Assembly (NCBI GenBank): GCA_025449115.1
Contig: JAHLKC010000152.1
Span: forward strand, 30,587-94,586
Length of the DNA stretch: 64,000 bases
Reading direction: 5' to 3'
Source: Chytridium lagenaria
Taxonomy: Eukaryota; Chytridiomycota; Chytridiomycetes; Chytridiales; Chytridiaceae
Below, piece by piece: positions 1-12,353 of this stretch. Under the pieces are notes generated by a model. The model did not search any database. It was given only the letters and a program-made list of their open reading frames with translations, and was not told the origin of the DNA. The position numbers and the translations under genes are program-made. Within the stretch, counting starts at the first letter, position 1, and every line of letters begins with the position of its first letter.

Positions 1-807
1 CGTATTTGTCCTATATATGGTTCTTCGCACTGGTGGGCTCTTTATGTTCGTAAGAAAACTCTAACAAACCAACTTAGTCCTTCAAAAGGACGACGTCACG
101 TTCCATTTTGAGGATATCATAGAAGGCGTTCGTATCAAGCAGACAACGTCATGTAGCTCAAACATATGGGAATGGTCTATTTTGGGAGTTGAAGTTTTGA
201 TGATTATTGTTGGAATCGCGATGGCTTTGCAGGTAATTATAGATGGTTATCTTCATTTGATAAATGTCGCCTTTACTGACCTTTTTTTCCTGGTGAAGGT
301 GCGTGAAGTACCATCCGCGTATAACGAAAGCTTTCACTTTGGCATGGCTATATATATCTGGGCGTTCGTTAAGATCATCAACGAAGTTTTCCTGCTCTTC
401 CTCCCGTTCAACTACCAGATGTACTTTGCCATGAAAGCTGGTGGTCAATTTATTCCGAATGTCCACACTGCCTTCATGTTCATCTACCCCAAGTACTTGG
501 CTATATCCCAGGTAAAACCTTTAGTTAAAATTTGTATTGTCGCTAATTATATGTCTTTAAATAGGGAAAAGGCAACGAGCGGATTCGCATTGTATTTTCA
601 TCACAGGACTCGTCCTCTATGTCAAGTTCGCAGACACAATCGACGACTACAACAAGAAATGGAAGGAAATATAATGCAACCACTACTTCTATGACAGGAG
701 GAACGGTCGGGGTGAGGTCGATTGTGAATGGAGAGAAGGCACCACCTGTTCCATCTGTTCCAACGGCTGCCATGGCATCGGATTCTGAGAGTGACGTTGA
801 GAATTAA
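1..807 (+). CDS. Class C (GABA-B-like) GPCR, 3' part only
   Basis: The C-terminal part of a seven-helix receptor; its 5' end lies outside the window. After introns near 50-88, 233-298 and 511-565, the exons read through TM5 (WEWSILGVEVLMIIVGIAMA), then VREVPSAYNESFHFGMAIYI. This matches the signature 'R-x-[IV]-P-x-x-[FY]-N-[ED]-S-K-x-x-x-x-[AS]-[IV]-Y' between TM5 and TM6 of class C receptors. TM6 and TM7 follow, then a Ser/Thr-rich cytoplasmic tail ending SDSESDVEN with stop at 805-807. A short stretch before TM5 containing a Cys fits extracellular loop 2. The ligand domain is not visible, so the ligand is unknown. The frame of the first 49 bases and the exact acceptor near 77-88 are uncertain. 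An AATAAA-like site lies at about 829. Confidence 0.75.
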
Positions 808-1278
808 GTAGAGTCTGTCACTTGGGGCAAAATAAAGACTTTTAAATGCAGTAAAATCCATTACATCTTTCTTGCATATAGTCATACAGCTGCCACTAGA
901 TCTTTCTAATATAAAGAGGAAGAAGGCTTAAAAAAAGGTGGCACGTGTCTATAGTTATTGCTGTAATAAGAAAAACACCATCACAAAGGCGGAATTATAG
1001 GATAAATGGCGGTGTCATAAGGTATTTTGATAAGAGAGGAGGTGTTCGGAGGTTTTGAAAAAACAATCCCATGAAATATGCGGTGAACGGTAAGTACGAG
1101 CAAAAGAACGACCACTGAACGATGACATGTCTTAAGGGACGACGATGGTAAGGAATAGCAAGATAAGGGGAGAGGCTAATAGCCTACAAACTCTGCAACC
1201 ACCCAACTTAAATAATATGAAACCAAACAAAAATAATCATTGCCAATAAAAACAACAGGATGCATATTTAAAACAGCT
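808..1278. other. Intergenic gap, convergent genes
   Basis: This is the tail-to-tail gap between the GPCR (+) and the ankyrin gene (-). It contains an AATAAA-like signal just after the GPCR stop and AT-rich sequence. No gene is supported. Confidence 0.6.
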
Positions 1279-4200
1279 TCACCAAGAAATTATAACAAGA
1301 TCAAAGAGTTGGCGATCGAGAAAAAGCGGAGACGGAAAAAGACGAACAGGAGATGCAGATAAAAAGGGGTATGATTGCAAGACCAGAAACAACACGCGAC
1401 AGAAAAAACACGTAGCGACAAAGTCTACGACATCACTCTGCTCTCTTCCCCAACCTCCCCCCATGAAACCCTTCATCTTACCAGTCGCTGTCGTCGACCC
1501 CGCCTCCGACGTCCTTAAATCCGCTTCACTTGAAGACCCTTTATCCCTATCCCTCCCAGCAGACGCCAGGAACGCCGTAAATTTGTTCCGGTTACTCGTC
1601 CCCGGTTGCGACGAGATGGATTGTCTGCCAGTCGGCGAGCCCGGAGCAGGGGACCCATTTGCAGGAGAAGTATTGATGCTGCTGATCCCAGGTGCTACAA
1701 GAGAGCTGGGTGTGATTCCATTACCACTGAGAGGCGACGCGATATCTGGGTAGCCCCGCGCGCGGAGCTAGAACTTTTAATGCCGCTGGCTTGATCGGTG
1801 TTAAAGCGGGTCCACTTGACTTCGTTGATTATAACTAGCTCACGCTCAGGTGCGGCTTTTAGTGGCGCTGTAAAAGGGTATGTAGTTTTAGCAAGCTGAA
1901 AGATACTCCTCAGATGACAAAGTTTAAGAGAACAATGGAAATTGCCAGCCAACTCACAAAGACAGTCATCCAAGTCAGCTACCGAGATGCCTATTCTTAA
2001 GCCAAGCTCTCGCGGTGTCTCCCCATTTACGGCGATACTCGAATCAGCTCCATTTCGCACCAAGTAATTCGCCAATTCAAATCTTCGATTGCTAACAGCC
2101 TCATGCAATGGTGTCCTTGAAGTAAAGTAAATACAAAAAAAAAAACCCCACGTTTTTTTAAAAGAAATCAAGGGGAGCTTTCTCACCAATCGTTCTCTCC
2201 CTTAATATTGAAGTCGACGCTGACACCAAATTGTTGGATTGCAACAACAAGGGCTAGGTCGCCCCACCTCGCCCCATAATGTAGAATGGTAGCACCTTTC
2301 TGGTCTCTTTGATGCCACGGAACTCCACAGCGGAGAAACAATATCGTCATATCTATGCTTCTTTGAACAAGTAACGCGAAGGAAAGGTTTGCCAAAACCT
2401 TTGGGTCCATTCTACATGATAAAGTTCATTAAACTTGAGATACTCAACTATTCTTTCAAACCTTGTTACTAACGCCTGGACACTTTCACTATGCCCAGCA
2501 GCAGCAGCAAGCTCCACCGCATACACTTTCTTCCCCTTCAAGTAATCGTCAGAAAACTTTGTTAGCTTCCCCGATCTGCTCCCTCTCAACGAAATAGTAT
2601 CCCTCGTGTTGCTCTGAGCCGTCGTCGTCAACAAACTGGGAGGTTTTAATCCAGATTCCACTGAATTTGGGCTCTCAGATTTCTTTCCATCCACAGGAGC
2701 TTCAGGACTTGTCCCATCTTTTGGTATTCCAGGAATTGAAGACTGGCCGTCAATCAGCTCAACCGCACCCATAGCTGTGACAGATGGAGGGGCAGCTGCA
2801 CTAACCGGTCCTGTTGCATGGGCCGATACGCCATCCGGAACCCATCCCGCCTCCGATCCTGCAGGATGCTGACGAGGAACGGAACACCCTGACAGTCCGC
2901 TATATCTCAAACCATTGCTGACTCCGACTGCGGAAACGCTATTGTTCTGATAAGATGTGGTGAAGGGCCGTACGATTTGAAGCGTCTAAGCAAGGCGTAC
3001 TGAGAGAGATAGATGCTGCGGTTTGGGTCAGCTCCATTCTCAAGCAACAGATTTACAATCATTATAGAATTGCGAGAGGCAGCGATGTGAAGTGGTGAGA
3101 GACCGTGCCAAGTTTGGTTCACGTGAGGCTAATAACAAGAAAAAAGCCAGTCAGTATATGAGGATAGAAGACAACCGGGCATTTCAGAGCGATACCTTAA
3201 TCATCGTCCGAACAACGTTATCCAAACCCAACCCAATAGCAGCCACAAGTACGATGGATAATCCACAGTACTCATCGGTACCGCCTTATTGCCTAATGAC
3301 GAAGACGAAGTTCCAGAGTTTCGCCGCCAAAGACGCTGCAGCAACAGCGGCCAGCGCACTCGATGCCTTCTTTGTCGGTTGCTGACGTTCACCGCATTAC
3401 CGGCTGCAGTAAAGATGGAGTGTTGATGCTTACAGGGAATCCCTTTCCAACATCACCATACAGACGCTTCCATGGAATTAGGCCATGCAGTAAGGAAGAC
3501 ACGGTTGGCTTGGCAGGGTTGCTTTTTTCGAAGTGTGGCTGTCGAGAGCTCTTCGAGAAAATACATGCTTGCGAGGTGCGTTGACATGGATAGCGAGTTG
3601 GATTAGGTGAAAGAGAGCTAAATATATAGTGTCAGAGATACCAGCCATCAGGCCACTCAGAAGAAATGACTAACCAGCGCGGGTTTTCTTTTTCTTCTTT
3701 TTTTGGAGTAGCCCACCAAGTTTTCCAAGACCCTTCTTCTCCTTAAACTTGGGCTCTGAGAAGGTGTAAATTTACGAATCACATAATAGAAATAAGATAG
3801 ATGGCAATTTTGATGTAATAAAATAACGTGATATATACCTTTAAATGCTTTTCTTAGATCCTTACTCCCTCCATCTTTTCCTCCATCCACCTTGATATCG
3901 TTGACGATCAAAGAATGAAGAACATGACGTTGCTTCCTAGGGCGTATATCCAACAGCTTAAACTCAGCAAAAGTCATTTGCTTAGGTTGATGTAAAGCTG
4001 AGTTTCCATGAGACATGCGCGGCTGATGCTGAATTGAGTTAGTCTGACTGGTCCTTGTAGCCGAACCAGCCAAGCTAAAAAACCCGCTAGTGATGGAAGA
4101 AGGTGTGCCTGGTGAGGTTGACCCTCCAATGTCAGACGATGGGGAAGATGGGCCATTGCTGCTGTTGTAGAAAGATCGAGCGTGAAGGAAAAGCTTATTT

Positions 4201-4544
4201 CCACGTGGTTGTCGTCCTGATGACCCTGTACTGGATATTGATGCGGTGGACAAACCCGAGAAGTGACGGATCGTGTTGTTTTGATGGCGAGGCAGCAGTG
4301 GAACTGCTTGCACGCTTCCTCATGCCCATTATATTCTTCTCCTTGGAAGCCGAGGCTGCACTAGTGATGACATCTCCGGCTGCGCTTATGGATACTTGGG
4401 AGGAAGAATCAATGGCGTTAGTGGACCCGCCATCTAGATTATTACTAGAGTGAATGTCGTGTCCACAGAGACGAGATTTGCAGAAGGCTCTTTTGTTTTG
4501 AAGAGCCCACCCGGAGTCGGGTTCGAAATCGATCGAGTTCGCAT
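1279..4544 (-). CDS. Ankyrin-repeat protein, multi-exon
   Basis: A minus-strand gene with many short introns. The start is placed at MRTRSISNPTPGGLFKTKEP (ATG 4542-4544). A Ser-rich region follows, then a charged segment with FAEFKLLDIRPRKQRHVLHS and a Lys-rich block (EPKFKEKKGLGKLGG). Ankyrin units are clear at about 3120-3010 (GLSPLHIAASRNSIMIVNLL), 2410-2190 (ATILHYGARWGDLALVVAIQ) and 2125-2000 (TPLHEAVSNRRFELANYLVR, NGADSS). The C-terminus is Ser/Gly/Pro-rich (about 1770-1480), with the first in-frame stop at 1279. Some exon joins are unclear: the frame is broken near 3290 (TAA inside otherwise coding sequence) and near 4440-4310. Ankyrin repeats bind protein partners; no catalytic domain was seen. 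The extreme 3' end could stop earlier. Confidence 0.6.
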
Positions 4545-6383
4545 CGCCGAGGTTGAAGTCTGGGATTTGGCTGCCCCTGCTGCAGCGACGGGTTGCTTTA
4601 AGGAGTCAATTGTATATATTGTAAAGGAGGGTGGATAGAGTGTAAAGAGAGAAGCTGTAAGCGATGGGGTATGATGACGATGACGGTATCGACGGCGAGT
4701 AGGATGTGATGCTGCCGCTTGCTTGCTGTTGTTAGCACCAAGATGGCTACTACCTTCGGGGTGCAAATTGCTCTTTTTTCGTTGATTGGACGAAATCAAC
4801 CTTCTCGAAAGAAGACTGAGCAGACAATGACAAGACAATTCATCAATCCTTCAAAACATACATAAATAATCAACCCGTGACAATGGTTCAGTTCATCTCG
4901 GTATCCAAACATCAGAGCAACGCGCAATTAACGGCGTTGGAATCAGCATCATCAATACTATGACGGCCTATATTTCACTTTTATGTGATGACGCCTTTTT
5001 CTCTAACAAAATCTCTTCCCGAAGCAGCCGCTGACGTCCTCACCTTGCTTCGTTTGAAGGGGTTCTGTTGGAATCCATACTGAAAAGGCCTCGGACGGAG
5101 ACGTGGCTAAACCGATAGCTACTGTACTTCAAGTGCTGATCACTTGAGGAGTCTGTAGAAGTAGTACTTTAGGAAGGAGAGACGTGTTGATGGGGAATAT
5201 ACGAGTCAGAACGTGTCAGGAATATGTGTCTGAAGGTTCTGGACATCCCACCACCTGCAAGATCACTCACCCCTGTGTAAGGCTTCCCTTATCCCTATTT
5301 GTACGAATCCATTGGACATATAAATACATTAAAGCCATCATCCTTCGAACATATTGCAGTCAAGCACTGATTAAGTCACAATGTCAAAGAACAAAGCACT
5401 ACGTTTGCAAGCAAGTTAAGATTGAGATCCTCAAGGCCATCGAGAAGTGGCCAAGGTTTCTGTTAAACTACAAAGAAAATAAACTAGTATAGAAGATTAA
5501 CACGGCGAGCATGAATTGCTCTCAGGCTGGAGGCAGCTTCTATCAGCTGTCTAGTTCGATTGTTACGTGTAAAGCTTAAAGTTCAATAAAGGGTTGATAG
5601 AATATATCCGAAAAAGGATTGCCTTTACCTCAGTGGGAACATGCTCCCTTTTATACACCTCAGTGGTGTTTCCACATCTTCCCCTCCACCCATCTTTTCC
5701 TTATGCACTCATCCCAGCCCTTTCCCTTATCGTTCTATCCACCCTTCTGTTCTCCCCACTTCCGCGCGCTCTGCCGAGACTAGTTACTACATGCAATACC
5801 TTGGCAGACTCCATTAAACAATCCTCTAAACATGGGGGCACTAGGAGAGCTTTAAAAACGTCGAGATGGGAAAGGAACAAAACGGGAACAATAAGATTGT
5901 AACAACAGCACGACTTATTATATTTGAATTGATTATGCCTCTTGGTGAGGTTATTTCATAATCTCACATGATCTGGTTCTGATCCCCCATTTTTTGGTTT
6001 AACTTATTGCTCGGCCGGTATATTCCCAGCATTCTCTCCATCACACTTAATTTCAACTACAACACTTAATTTCAACTCTGCACTAATTAGCATCTCCACA
6101 TTCCCATCCGCATCTGTCGTAAAATCGGGTAATTTACACTGTTTTTATCACCCATCCTCTTCAAAAACACTGTCCTGATGAAAGGTGTCCTGATTTCTAT
6201 GGCTGGAGCAAGCCTTGTGCTGGTGCGTTTACGATTGCTCCCTCTCAATTTCAGCTCTGGCTCCCAAGCGCTTCTTTCACCTTCTTTGACTGTAAGTCCT
6301 TCTCGCACCTTTATTTGGGTGAAGAAAGCTGGAAACTTGATGCTGTTCATTTTGTGGTACATAGTGAAAATAGATTAGTTTTG
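4545..6383. other. Long intergenic region
   Basis: About 1.8 kb separates the divergent ankyrin gene (-) and PER1 (+). Short open frames exist on the plus strand (5184-5492, 5594-5902), but they show no recognisable domain, no helpful intron structure and biased composition, so they are not called. A 16-base direct repeat around CACTTAATTTCAACT occurs at about 6047-6078. The promoters of both flanking genes must lie here. Confidence 0.5.
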
Positions 6384-7329
6384 ATGTTGTTTCTTCCATG
6401 GATCGTGTTTGCGTTGATGGTGTCGTGGTCACATACCGCGGTGGCCTCATCAGGCGATCGTCAATCTCTCTACATCAACTGCGTCTCTAAATGCCAATCG
6501 GCTGAATGCCATCGAGAGACACCTAAACCGCTGCCTCTCATTTTGCGGATGACGTTTTGGGATTGCCCTCAAGACTGCAAATACCGCTGCATGCACCAAG
6601 TGACCGCTATTAATGTAGCTTCTGGCGAAAGAATTCATCAGTTCCATGGCAAATGGCCTTTCGTTAGAATCCTCGGAATGCAAGAGCCTGCATCAGTTCT
6701 TTTTTCCATTTTCAATGGAGTGGCGCACTACTATGGTTACAAACGTTTGGCCAGACAAGTTCCAAGAACGTCAAAGTTCAGAAAGTATTATTTGATCAAC
6801 GCCCTCCTTGCCGTGAATGGGTGGGTTTGGTCTGTCATCTTTCACACAAGAGATTTCAATTGGACTGAAAAGATGGATTACTTCACCGCCCTCGCATCTA
6901 TCACGTTCGCGTGTTTCGTTGCCGTTCTAAAGACCACTGGCTCTGTTGATAAGCCCAGAATGCGGGCCATTATAGCAGCTTGTTTTGGGATCTTTTCATT
7001 TGCCATATCACGTCCTCAGCTTTTGGCCTTTTGACTATACCTACAACATGATCGCCGGAGTAACGCTGGGCCTCGCTGGAAATGTCATTGGACATCTTAT
7101 GCCATTTACCATATGAAGCAACGGCCTTATGGCTGGAAAATTATTTTAACGGTGATTTCGATATCCTTGGCCATGTTGTTTGAGGTGCTTGATTTTCCTC
7201 CAATATGGTGGACTTTTGATGCACACTCACTTTGGCATGGGCTACTGGCCATTGATTTACTTTTACCATGGGTTCTTTATTGACGATGCCACTTATGAAG
7301 TTTATGATAAAGGTCATAGACTTCTCTAA
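6384..7329 (+). CDS. PER1: Per1/PGAP3-like GPI phospholipase, frame-broken
   Basis: Orthologue of yeast Per1 and human PGAP3, a multi-pass ER/Golgi protein of the CREST superfamily that removes the sn-2 acyl chain of GPI anchors. The start at 6384 gives a signal peptide (MLFLPWIVFALMVSWSHTAV). A Cys-rich luminal domain follows (CVSKCQSAECHRETPKP, WDCPQDCKYRCMHQVT), then several TM helices. The C-terminal core FDYTYNMIAGVTLG ... LDFPPIWWTFDAHSLWH carries the family's conserved Asp/His. The last third is not in one frame: it changes near 6992-6995 (T run), near 7088-7091 and again near 7275, where HGFFIDDATYEVYDKG resumes to the stop at 7327-7329. No intron with GT-AG ends explains these changes. 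Either assembly indels or a decaying copy; all family motifs survive. Confidence 0.85.
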
Positions 7330-7395
7330 TACACACAAACTCTCTGAAGTATAAACACGCTGATGCGTGGGCTTAAGCTCTATTTATTTCCCTAT

Positions 7396-8394
7396 TTACA
7401 TCTCTCCACATTCTGTTATCATGACCGGAATCTATACGTATTAGTAGATGACAGCAATAGCTTTACCTTTGGCTTGTTATTCGGTCCTGTCGGTACGTTT
7501 TCTATTTTACGCAGTGTGAGCAAACCATCCACAAGTCGACCTACGGTATTAGTTGACATTGTTTCAAACGAAAACCAACCAAACACAACATGCTTCCCGT
7601 CCAAGAAATCTGCTTTTGCGCATGTGATGAAGAACTAAAACTTGTTATCAGCAGTAGTCAAAGGCTTTTCGTTCTCTTACTTGACAGCCATTTGTATGTG
7701 GTCCACTATTTGCCTTTTGATTGCATTAGTAAGTTGAGAATTGCAAGTTCTCACCATTGACAGTAAACCAGGCGAACTATGTTTCAACTGAAAACTCTCA
7801 TCTTCAAACTTGTCGCCATAAATACTCATGCATCCAGTTCCATCACCCTAATCTTCTGTTAAATAATGGATTAGAGGAAGCGTCCACCTTAAGAAAGTCT
7901 CCTCCTTGGACCATAAAGTCTTGCATCTTCGTTAAAACAAAAGCCGAAAAAATCGTTACGGCTACCTTTAATTATTCTAATGACGTTATAAGATGGTAAA
8001 CATAACTGATATACCTGTGAAATTGACAGTTCTTGAATCCTTGGGGAACGTTGTTACGTCTAATCAGTTTAATTAAAGCATCGCGGAGTTTAGCTGAACC
8101 TATATTCTCCAGTGCAGAGCTGCCTAAAGTTTTCTGCAGTTCGCGGAACAACATCTTTGAAGAGCTCCATTTTCATTCTCCCGACTTTGCATGATTAGTT
8201 GCAACATTCTACTCGATGATTTTACCTGGCTGACCGCCTGCGAATGAACCCAAGGGGAATAAGCTTGTTTCAACATCATTCCTCCCATGCATTGTGCTTA
8301 CCAATGGAGATATCAAAAAACACCTTGCATCGCCCGTTAGCTCCAAACTACGCACTTGCCAAAGTCAACTCACAATTGGGTTCTCCTTGCTCAT
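7396..8394 (-). CDS. PPIH: Cyclophilin H (snRNP-type peptidyl-prolyl isomerase)
   Basis: About 175 residues spread over many tiny exons. The start MSKENPI (ATG 8392-8394) leads to [20 protein letters not shown] (exon 8302-8323, then from about 8240), then [97 protein letters not shown] and [11 protein letters not shown] (stop 7396-7398). The active-site residues R, F, Q, F, W/L and H of cyclophilins are present. The insert after LCTGE matches PPIH/USA-CYP of the U4/U6.U5 tri-snRNP more closely than cyclophilin A. Introns show CTAAT/CTAAC branch points such as TACTAATAC. One join, before DFMVQGGDF, is one base out of phase. It ends 66 bp from PER1 (tail to tail) and diverges from VPS18 149 bp away. 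Confidence 0.85.
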
Positions 8395-8543
8395 GTCCGT
8401 TCTTCACAGATTTGTGTGACTGTAAATGCACTTGGGAAGGAATGTCTCTACTCGAAGAAATAGAGAACCCGCAGGAGAGAGGGCTCGCTAGAGGCCATGA
8501 CAATGTTTGGGGAAAGCGTTTGGATTCTCTTCTAAATGCTTAG
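8395..8543. promoter_or_regulatory. Divergent promoter region PPIH / VPS18
   Basis: The two start codons, 8394 (-) and 8544 (+), are only 149 bp apart, so both promoters and 5' UTRs must share this segment. No TATA box is obvious. This is inferred from gene layout, not from a motif. Confidence 0.4.
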
Positions 8544-11500
8544 ATGAATTTATCTGATTCAAGCGTTCCTATATTTGCATTGGACCGCGTCCAGTTTTCC
8601 TTCCCGGGTACCCTCTTGGCCTTGGAAGTATCCAACAACTGGCTAAGCATGGCGCTGGAAACGCCAACAGTGTCAAAGGACGGGAGCCGGCTTCAAAAGA
8701 TGCTATGGATTGACTTGGGCCAGACTGCTCAGATTGATGGTGGGAACTTTCTAAGTCGATAGAAAATAACAGGGCAGAGGTCGACTTTATTCCCCGTCTC
8801 AAACAGGATCGGATACGGAGGATATTTCTGGACCCAACCGCCAAACATCTTATCATTTCAACGCATTCTGGGGATAACTATTATCTCTTTAAGAGATGGA
8901 AAAAGCCCAAACATCTTACCAAGTTTAGGGTATCTGTCACAACGCTTTAGTCGAATCTCGATTCCATATTGACTTCGCTTTTCTGTTGAATTTGACAGGG
9001 TGTAATCATTGAGTCGATAGCATGGGGCAAGCCAAGGAGTCCTGATTCCACTGGAGTTCTTTTAATAGGTTCGAGACAAGGTATGACAGTATATATATAC
9101 TATTTGTTGTTGATTTCAACCCAAGGCCATGTTTACGAGGCTGAGTTACAGCCGACAGACGATTTCTTCAAGAAGGAAGAAAAAGTATTTCAAACAGGTC
9201 TTGTCGCATTTGCAATTGTTTTTTGAACTCATAGCTATTAAGATATATACCCTTTCCGATGTTGCTATGCCGATAACTGGTATACGTTATGAGAATACAT
9301 CAGAAGTAGGAAACCGCTACATGATATACATGGCAACTCCGGAGCGGCTTTATACATTTTCTGGAGTTTGGTCGGATATGAGTGGGGATTCCAGTTTTTT
9401 CGAAGATGTTTTCAGAGGGCTTGATCAAAATCCAAGTAGAAGCTTTGTGATTTCTGTTTACTTATTATTATTTTTTTAGATTATCAAGAAATTCCTGGAA
9501 GGGGACAAGGTGCTGGGCAGTTGCAATTTTGGAGTCTTCCCACAGAGGAAATGTACAATTCTCCGGAGAAGTATGCATGGCTCACAGGTACTTTACTCCT
9601 CTTCCGCATCCTCTGATCTGCTTTCAAAGGTTCTGGAATATACCATAGCGCCATCAGTGTTGACGGACGGCCCCAAACCAAGTACAGTGACTTTAATCCG
9701 AAAATGTTACCGTAAATATCTACAGTTTACTTCATATCTTTAATTAAGTCCATCAGATATCCTTCAACGCCTTATGACTCTGAAGGCACCGATGATTCAC
9801 CGATATCATTGGCGCTTTCTTCGTTCCATTTCGTCTTGCTTTACAAAAATTGTATTAAAGCAGTATGTGAGCTAAACGGGGAGTTAGTGTACGAAGAGAC
9901 AATACCTCTGGTAATTATGATTGTTATTTTATAGGGCTAATTTTCAGGAACGAGATGAGTACATTATGGGAGTCACTATGGATCCCATCAAGGGAACTTT
10001 CTGGGTCTACACCAATTTGGTACTGTACGAGCTATTGATAACGGAAGAGGATCGCGACGTATGGAAGCTGTATTTAAAAAACTTAAAGTTTGATGCGGCT
10101 CTTGCTTACGTCAAGGTGAGTTATCTTTCATAATTTTTCTTACCAGAAAAGGATGTTAATCAAAGGGACGCCGTGATTACCTCACAAGCAGAGCATTATT
10201 TCTCCCAAAAGAATTTCGATCTTGCGCCCAATTTTTCGCTCAATCCAAGTCAAAATCGTTTGAAGAAATTGCTTTGAAGTTCATTGATGCTGGAAAGATG
10301 GATGCCTTGAAAACATTTTTGCTTAAGAAGCTTGAAAAGACAAAAAAGCAGGTTTGTTTGATTTTGTGGTTTGAATTAATTTCCAAAGGACGTTACGCAA
10401 TCAGTCATGCTCTGCAGCTGGCTAACCGAAATATACATTACGGAATTGAACTCAATTCTTCTTAATAAGTCTTCCTCTTCGCGGGACGCGACGGGACGTG
10501 GTTCGGAGCCAAAAGAAATGAAAGCAGCTGTTGCTGATCAGCAGACACCGAGTGAAGGCTTCCATTCGTTTCTTAAGACATACAAGGTAGCTTACAATTA
10601 CTCAACCAGCTAATGCGCTTAGGATCGTTTGGATTCAAAGGTCATTTACTATCTCTTGGAAAGTCACAGCCGCATTGATGACCTGCTGTTCTTTGCGGAA
10701 TGCGTTGGAGACTACGAAAGAGTAATCACCCACTGGATCACGGAAAAAAGATGGGACAAGGCCATCGAGTTTTTGAGTAAACAGGTTTGTTTCTAAAGTT
10801 GCACAGGAAGTGTATTGATTTCGAAAGAACAATGTTGAGCTGCATTACAAATTCGCAGGAGTGCTATTTGAGAACTCTCCTGGGGAAGCCGTGAATTTGT
10901 GGATAAAACAGGCGGGCCTCAATTCAAGAAGATTATTACCGGCTCTACTTGAGGCTGAACATGCTGGAAGCACAAAATCATTGGTACCGGCTTTATTTAA
11001 CATCATTTTAATCTTTTGTGGTAGGATCACGCAATTCGATACTTAAGTTTTGTTACGAAGAAATTAAACGTGGACGATCCAGCTGTTCACAACTACTTGC
11101 TCTCTCTATATGTTTTGCAAGCTAGGGCCGATGAAGAAGAAAAGTTGTTGAATTTTTACATTCTCAGGTACCATATCATTTGCAGATTTTTTTTATCTAA
11201 CTTCTGGAATCAGCAAGATAATGTTCACTTCGATCTCCAATATGCCTTGCGCTTGTGCAGCAGAGAAAATCTTACTCAGGCTTGCATTACCATTTATTCT
11301 CTAATGGGACTGTATGAGCAAGCAGTCAGTCTTGCGCTTAAGGTTTGCTCTTATTGGCTTAAATCTCTCATAAAACTTACTTTGTGAAGCATAAAGATCT
11401 TGAGCTTGCGCGCATCAATGCAGATAAGCCGCGGGATGATGATAATCTTCGGAAGAAGTTGTGGCTTCTAATAGCGCAGTATGTTATAGAGGAGAAGCGT

Positions 11501-12353
11501 GATATCAAACAGTAATGAAATTGCTTATGTCTCTCGCAATTAATTATTTTTTCAGAGCTATGAACTACTTAAAGCACTGCGAACTCCTCAAGATAGAAGA
11601 CATTCTTCCCTGCTTCCCCGATTTCGTTTTAATAGACGATTTCAAGGAGGAATTATGCCAAGCATTAGAGGAGTACAATCGTCATATCGATAGGTTGAAA
11701 GTGGAGATGGATGAAGCTACTGGAAGCGCGGAGAGTATAAGACAGGATGTGAAAGAGCTAAAGTCGAGGTATTTTTCTTTAAGTTTTTCGCGAAAGCCAT
11801 ATTACTCTCGGCATTAACTAAATAACGGATATCTAGATATGCGACAATATCCGTTTCAGAGGAATGCTTTATTTGCCAAAAACCTTTGCTGACGCGGCAA
11901 TTCTACATTTTTCCTTGCCAGCATGTTTTCCACCAGAACTGCTTAATGAACGAGGTCGGTGTTGGTTTGTCAATACCTTCTAATTGTAGAAATAGGTTGT
12001 AAAGAATGTTAGTTCCGCCAGAGGAAAACGTATCTTGGATCTTCACGACAAAATTCAAGGGATGCCTAGCTCCGAGAAAGCTACATTGGAAAGCCGACAA
12101 AAGCTATTGTCCAAAACAGTTCAAGATCAACTTAAGGTGCCTAAAGATCCGCGCTTTTTAATAACGGTTCCCGTTAGGATGATTTAGATGACTTGATCGC
12201 AAGCGATTGCATCTTTTGCGGTGATATGATGATTCGATCGATAAGCAGACCTATGCAAGGTAATTTTTCTTGTTTATTATTGCCTGCGCCTTATGAATGT
12301 TGATTGACGTACATATCGGATGCATTTTAGATGACGACAAGTTTCCACTTTGA
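8544..12353 (+). CDS. VPS18: Vps18 (Pep3), HOPS/CORVET core subunit with C-terminal RING
   Basis: Core subunit of the HOPS and CORVET tethering complexes on endosomes and vacuoles. The N-terminal beta-propeller begins SSVPIFALDRVQFSFPG and continues IRRIFLDPTAKHLIISTHSG, GVLLIGSRQGHVYEAEL, FKKEEKVFKQ, TPERLYTFSG and PISLALSSFHFVLLYKN. The clathrin-repeat solenoid follows (DVWKLYLKNLKFDAALAYVK, HYKFAGVLFENSPGEAVNLW, FDLQYALRLCSRENLTQA), then a coiled coil (about 11640-11770). A RING-like zinc site follows: CFICQKPLL ... CQHVFHQNCL (exon about 11838-11955), then DCIFCGDMM, ending PMQDDDKFPL (stop 12351-12353). About 15 introns of 35-70 nt were recognised. The frame is broken near 8742-8744 (GGG), 9450, 9935 and 10224-10229 (GCGCCC), each fixable by one base, so this is one intact locus with apparent indels. 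Confidence 0.9.

Noticed and set aside
1463..1753. Plus-strand 96-codon open frame
   Set aside because: It lies opposite the C-terminal exon of the ankyrin gene, whose own frame reads cleanly as Ser/Gly/Pro-rich coding sequence.
5184..5902. Plus-strand open frames upstream of PER1
   Set aside because: No domain, no consistent splice sites and composition like the surrounding intergenic DNA.
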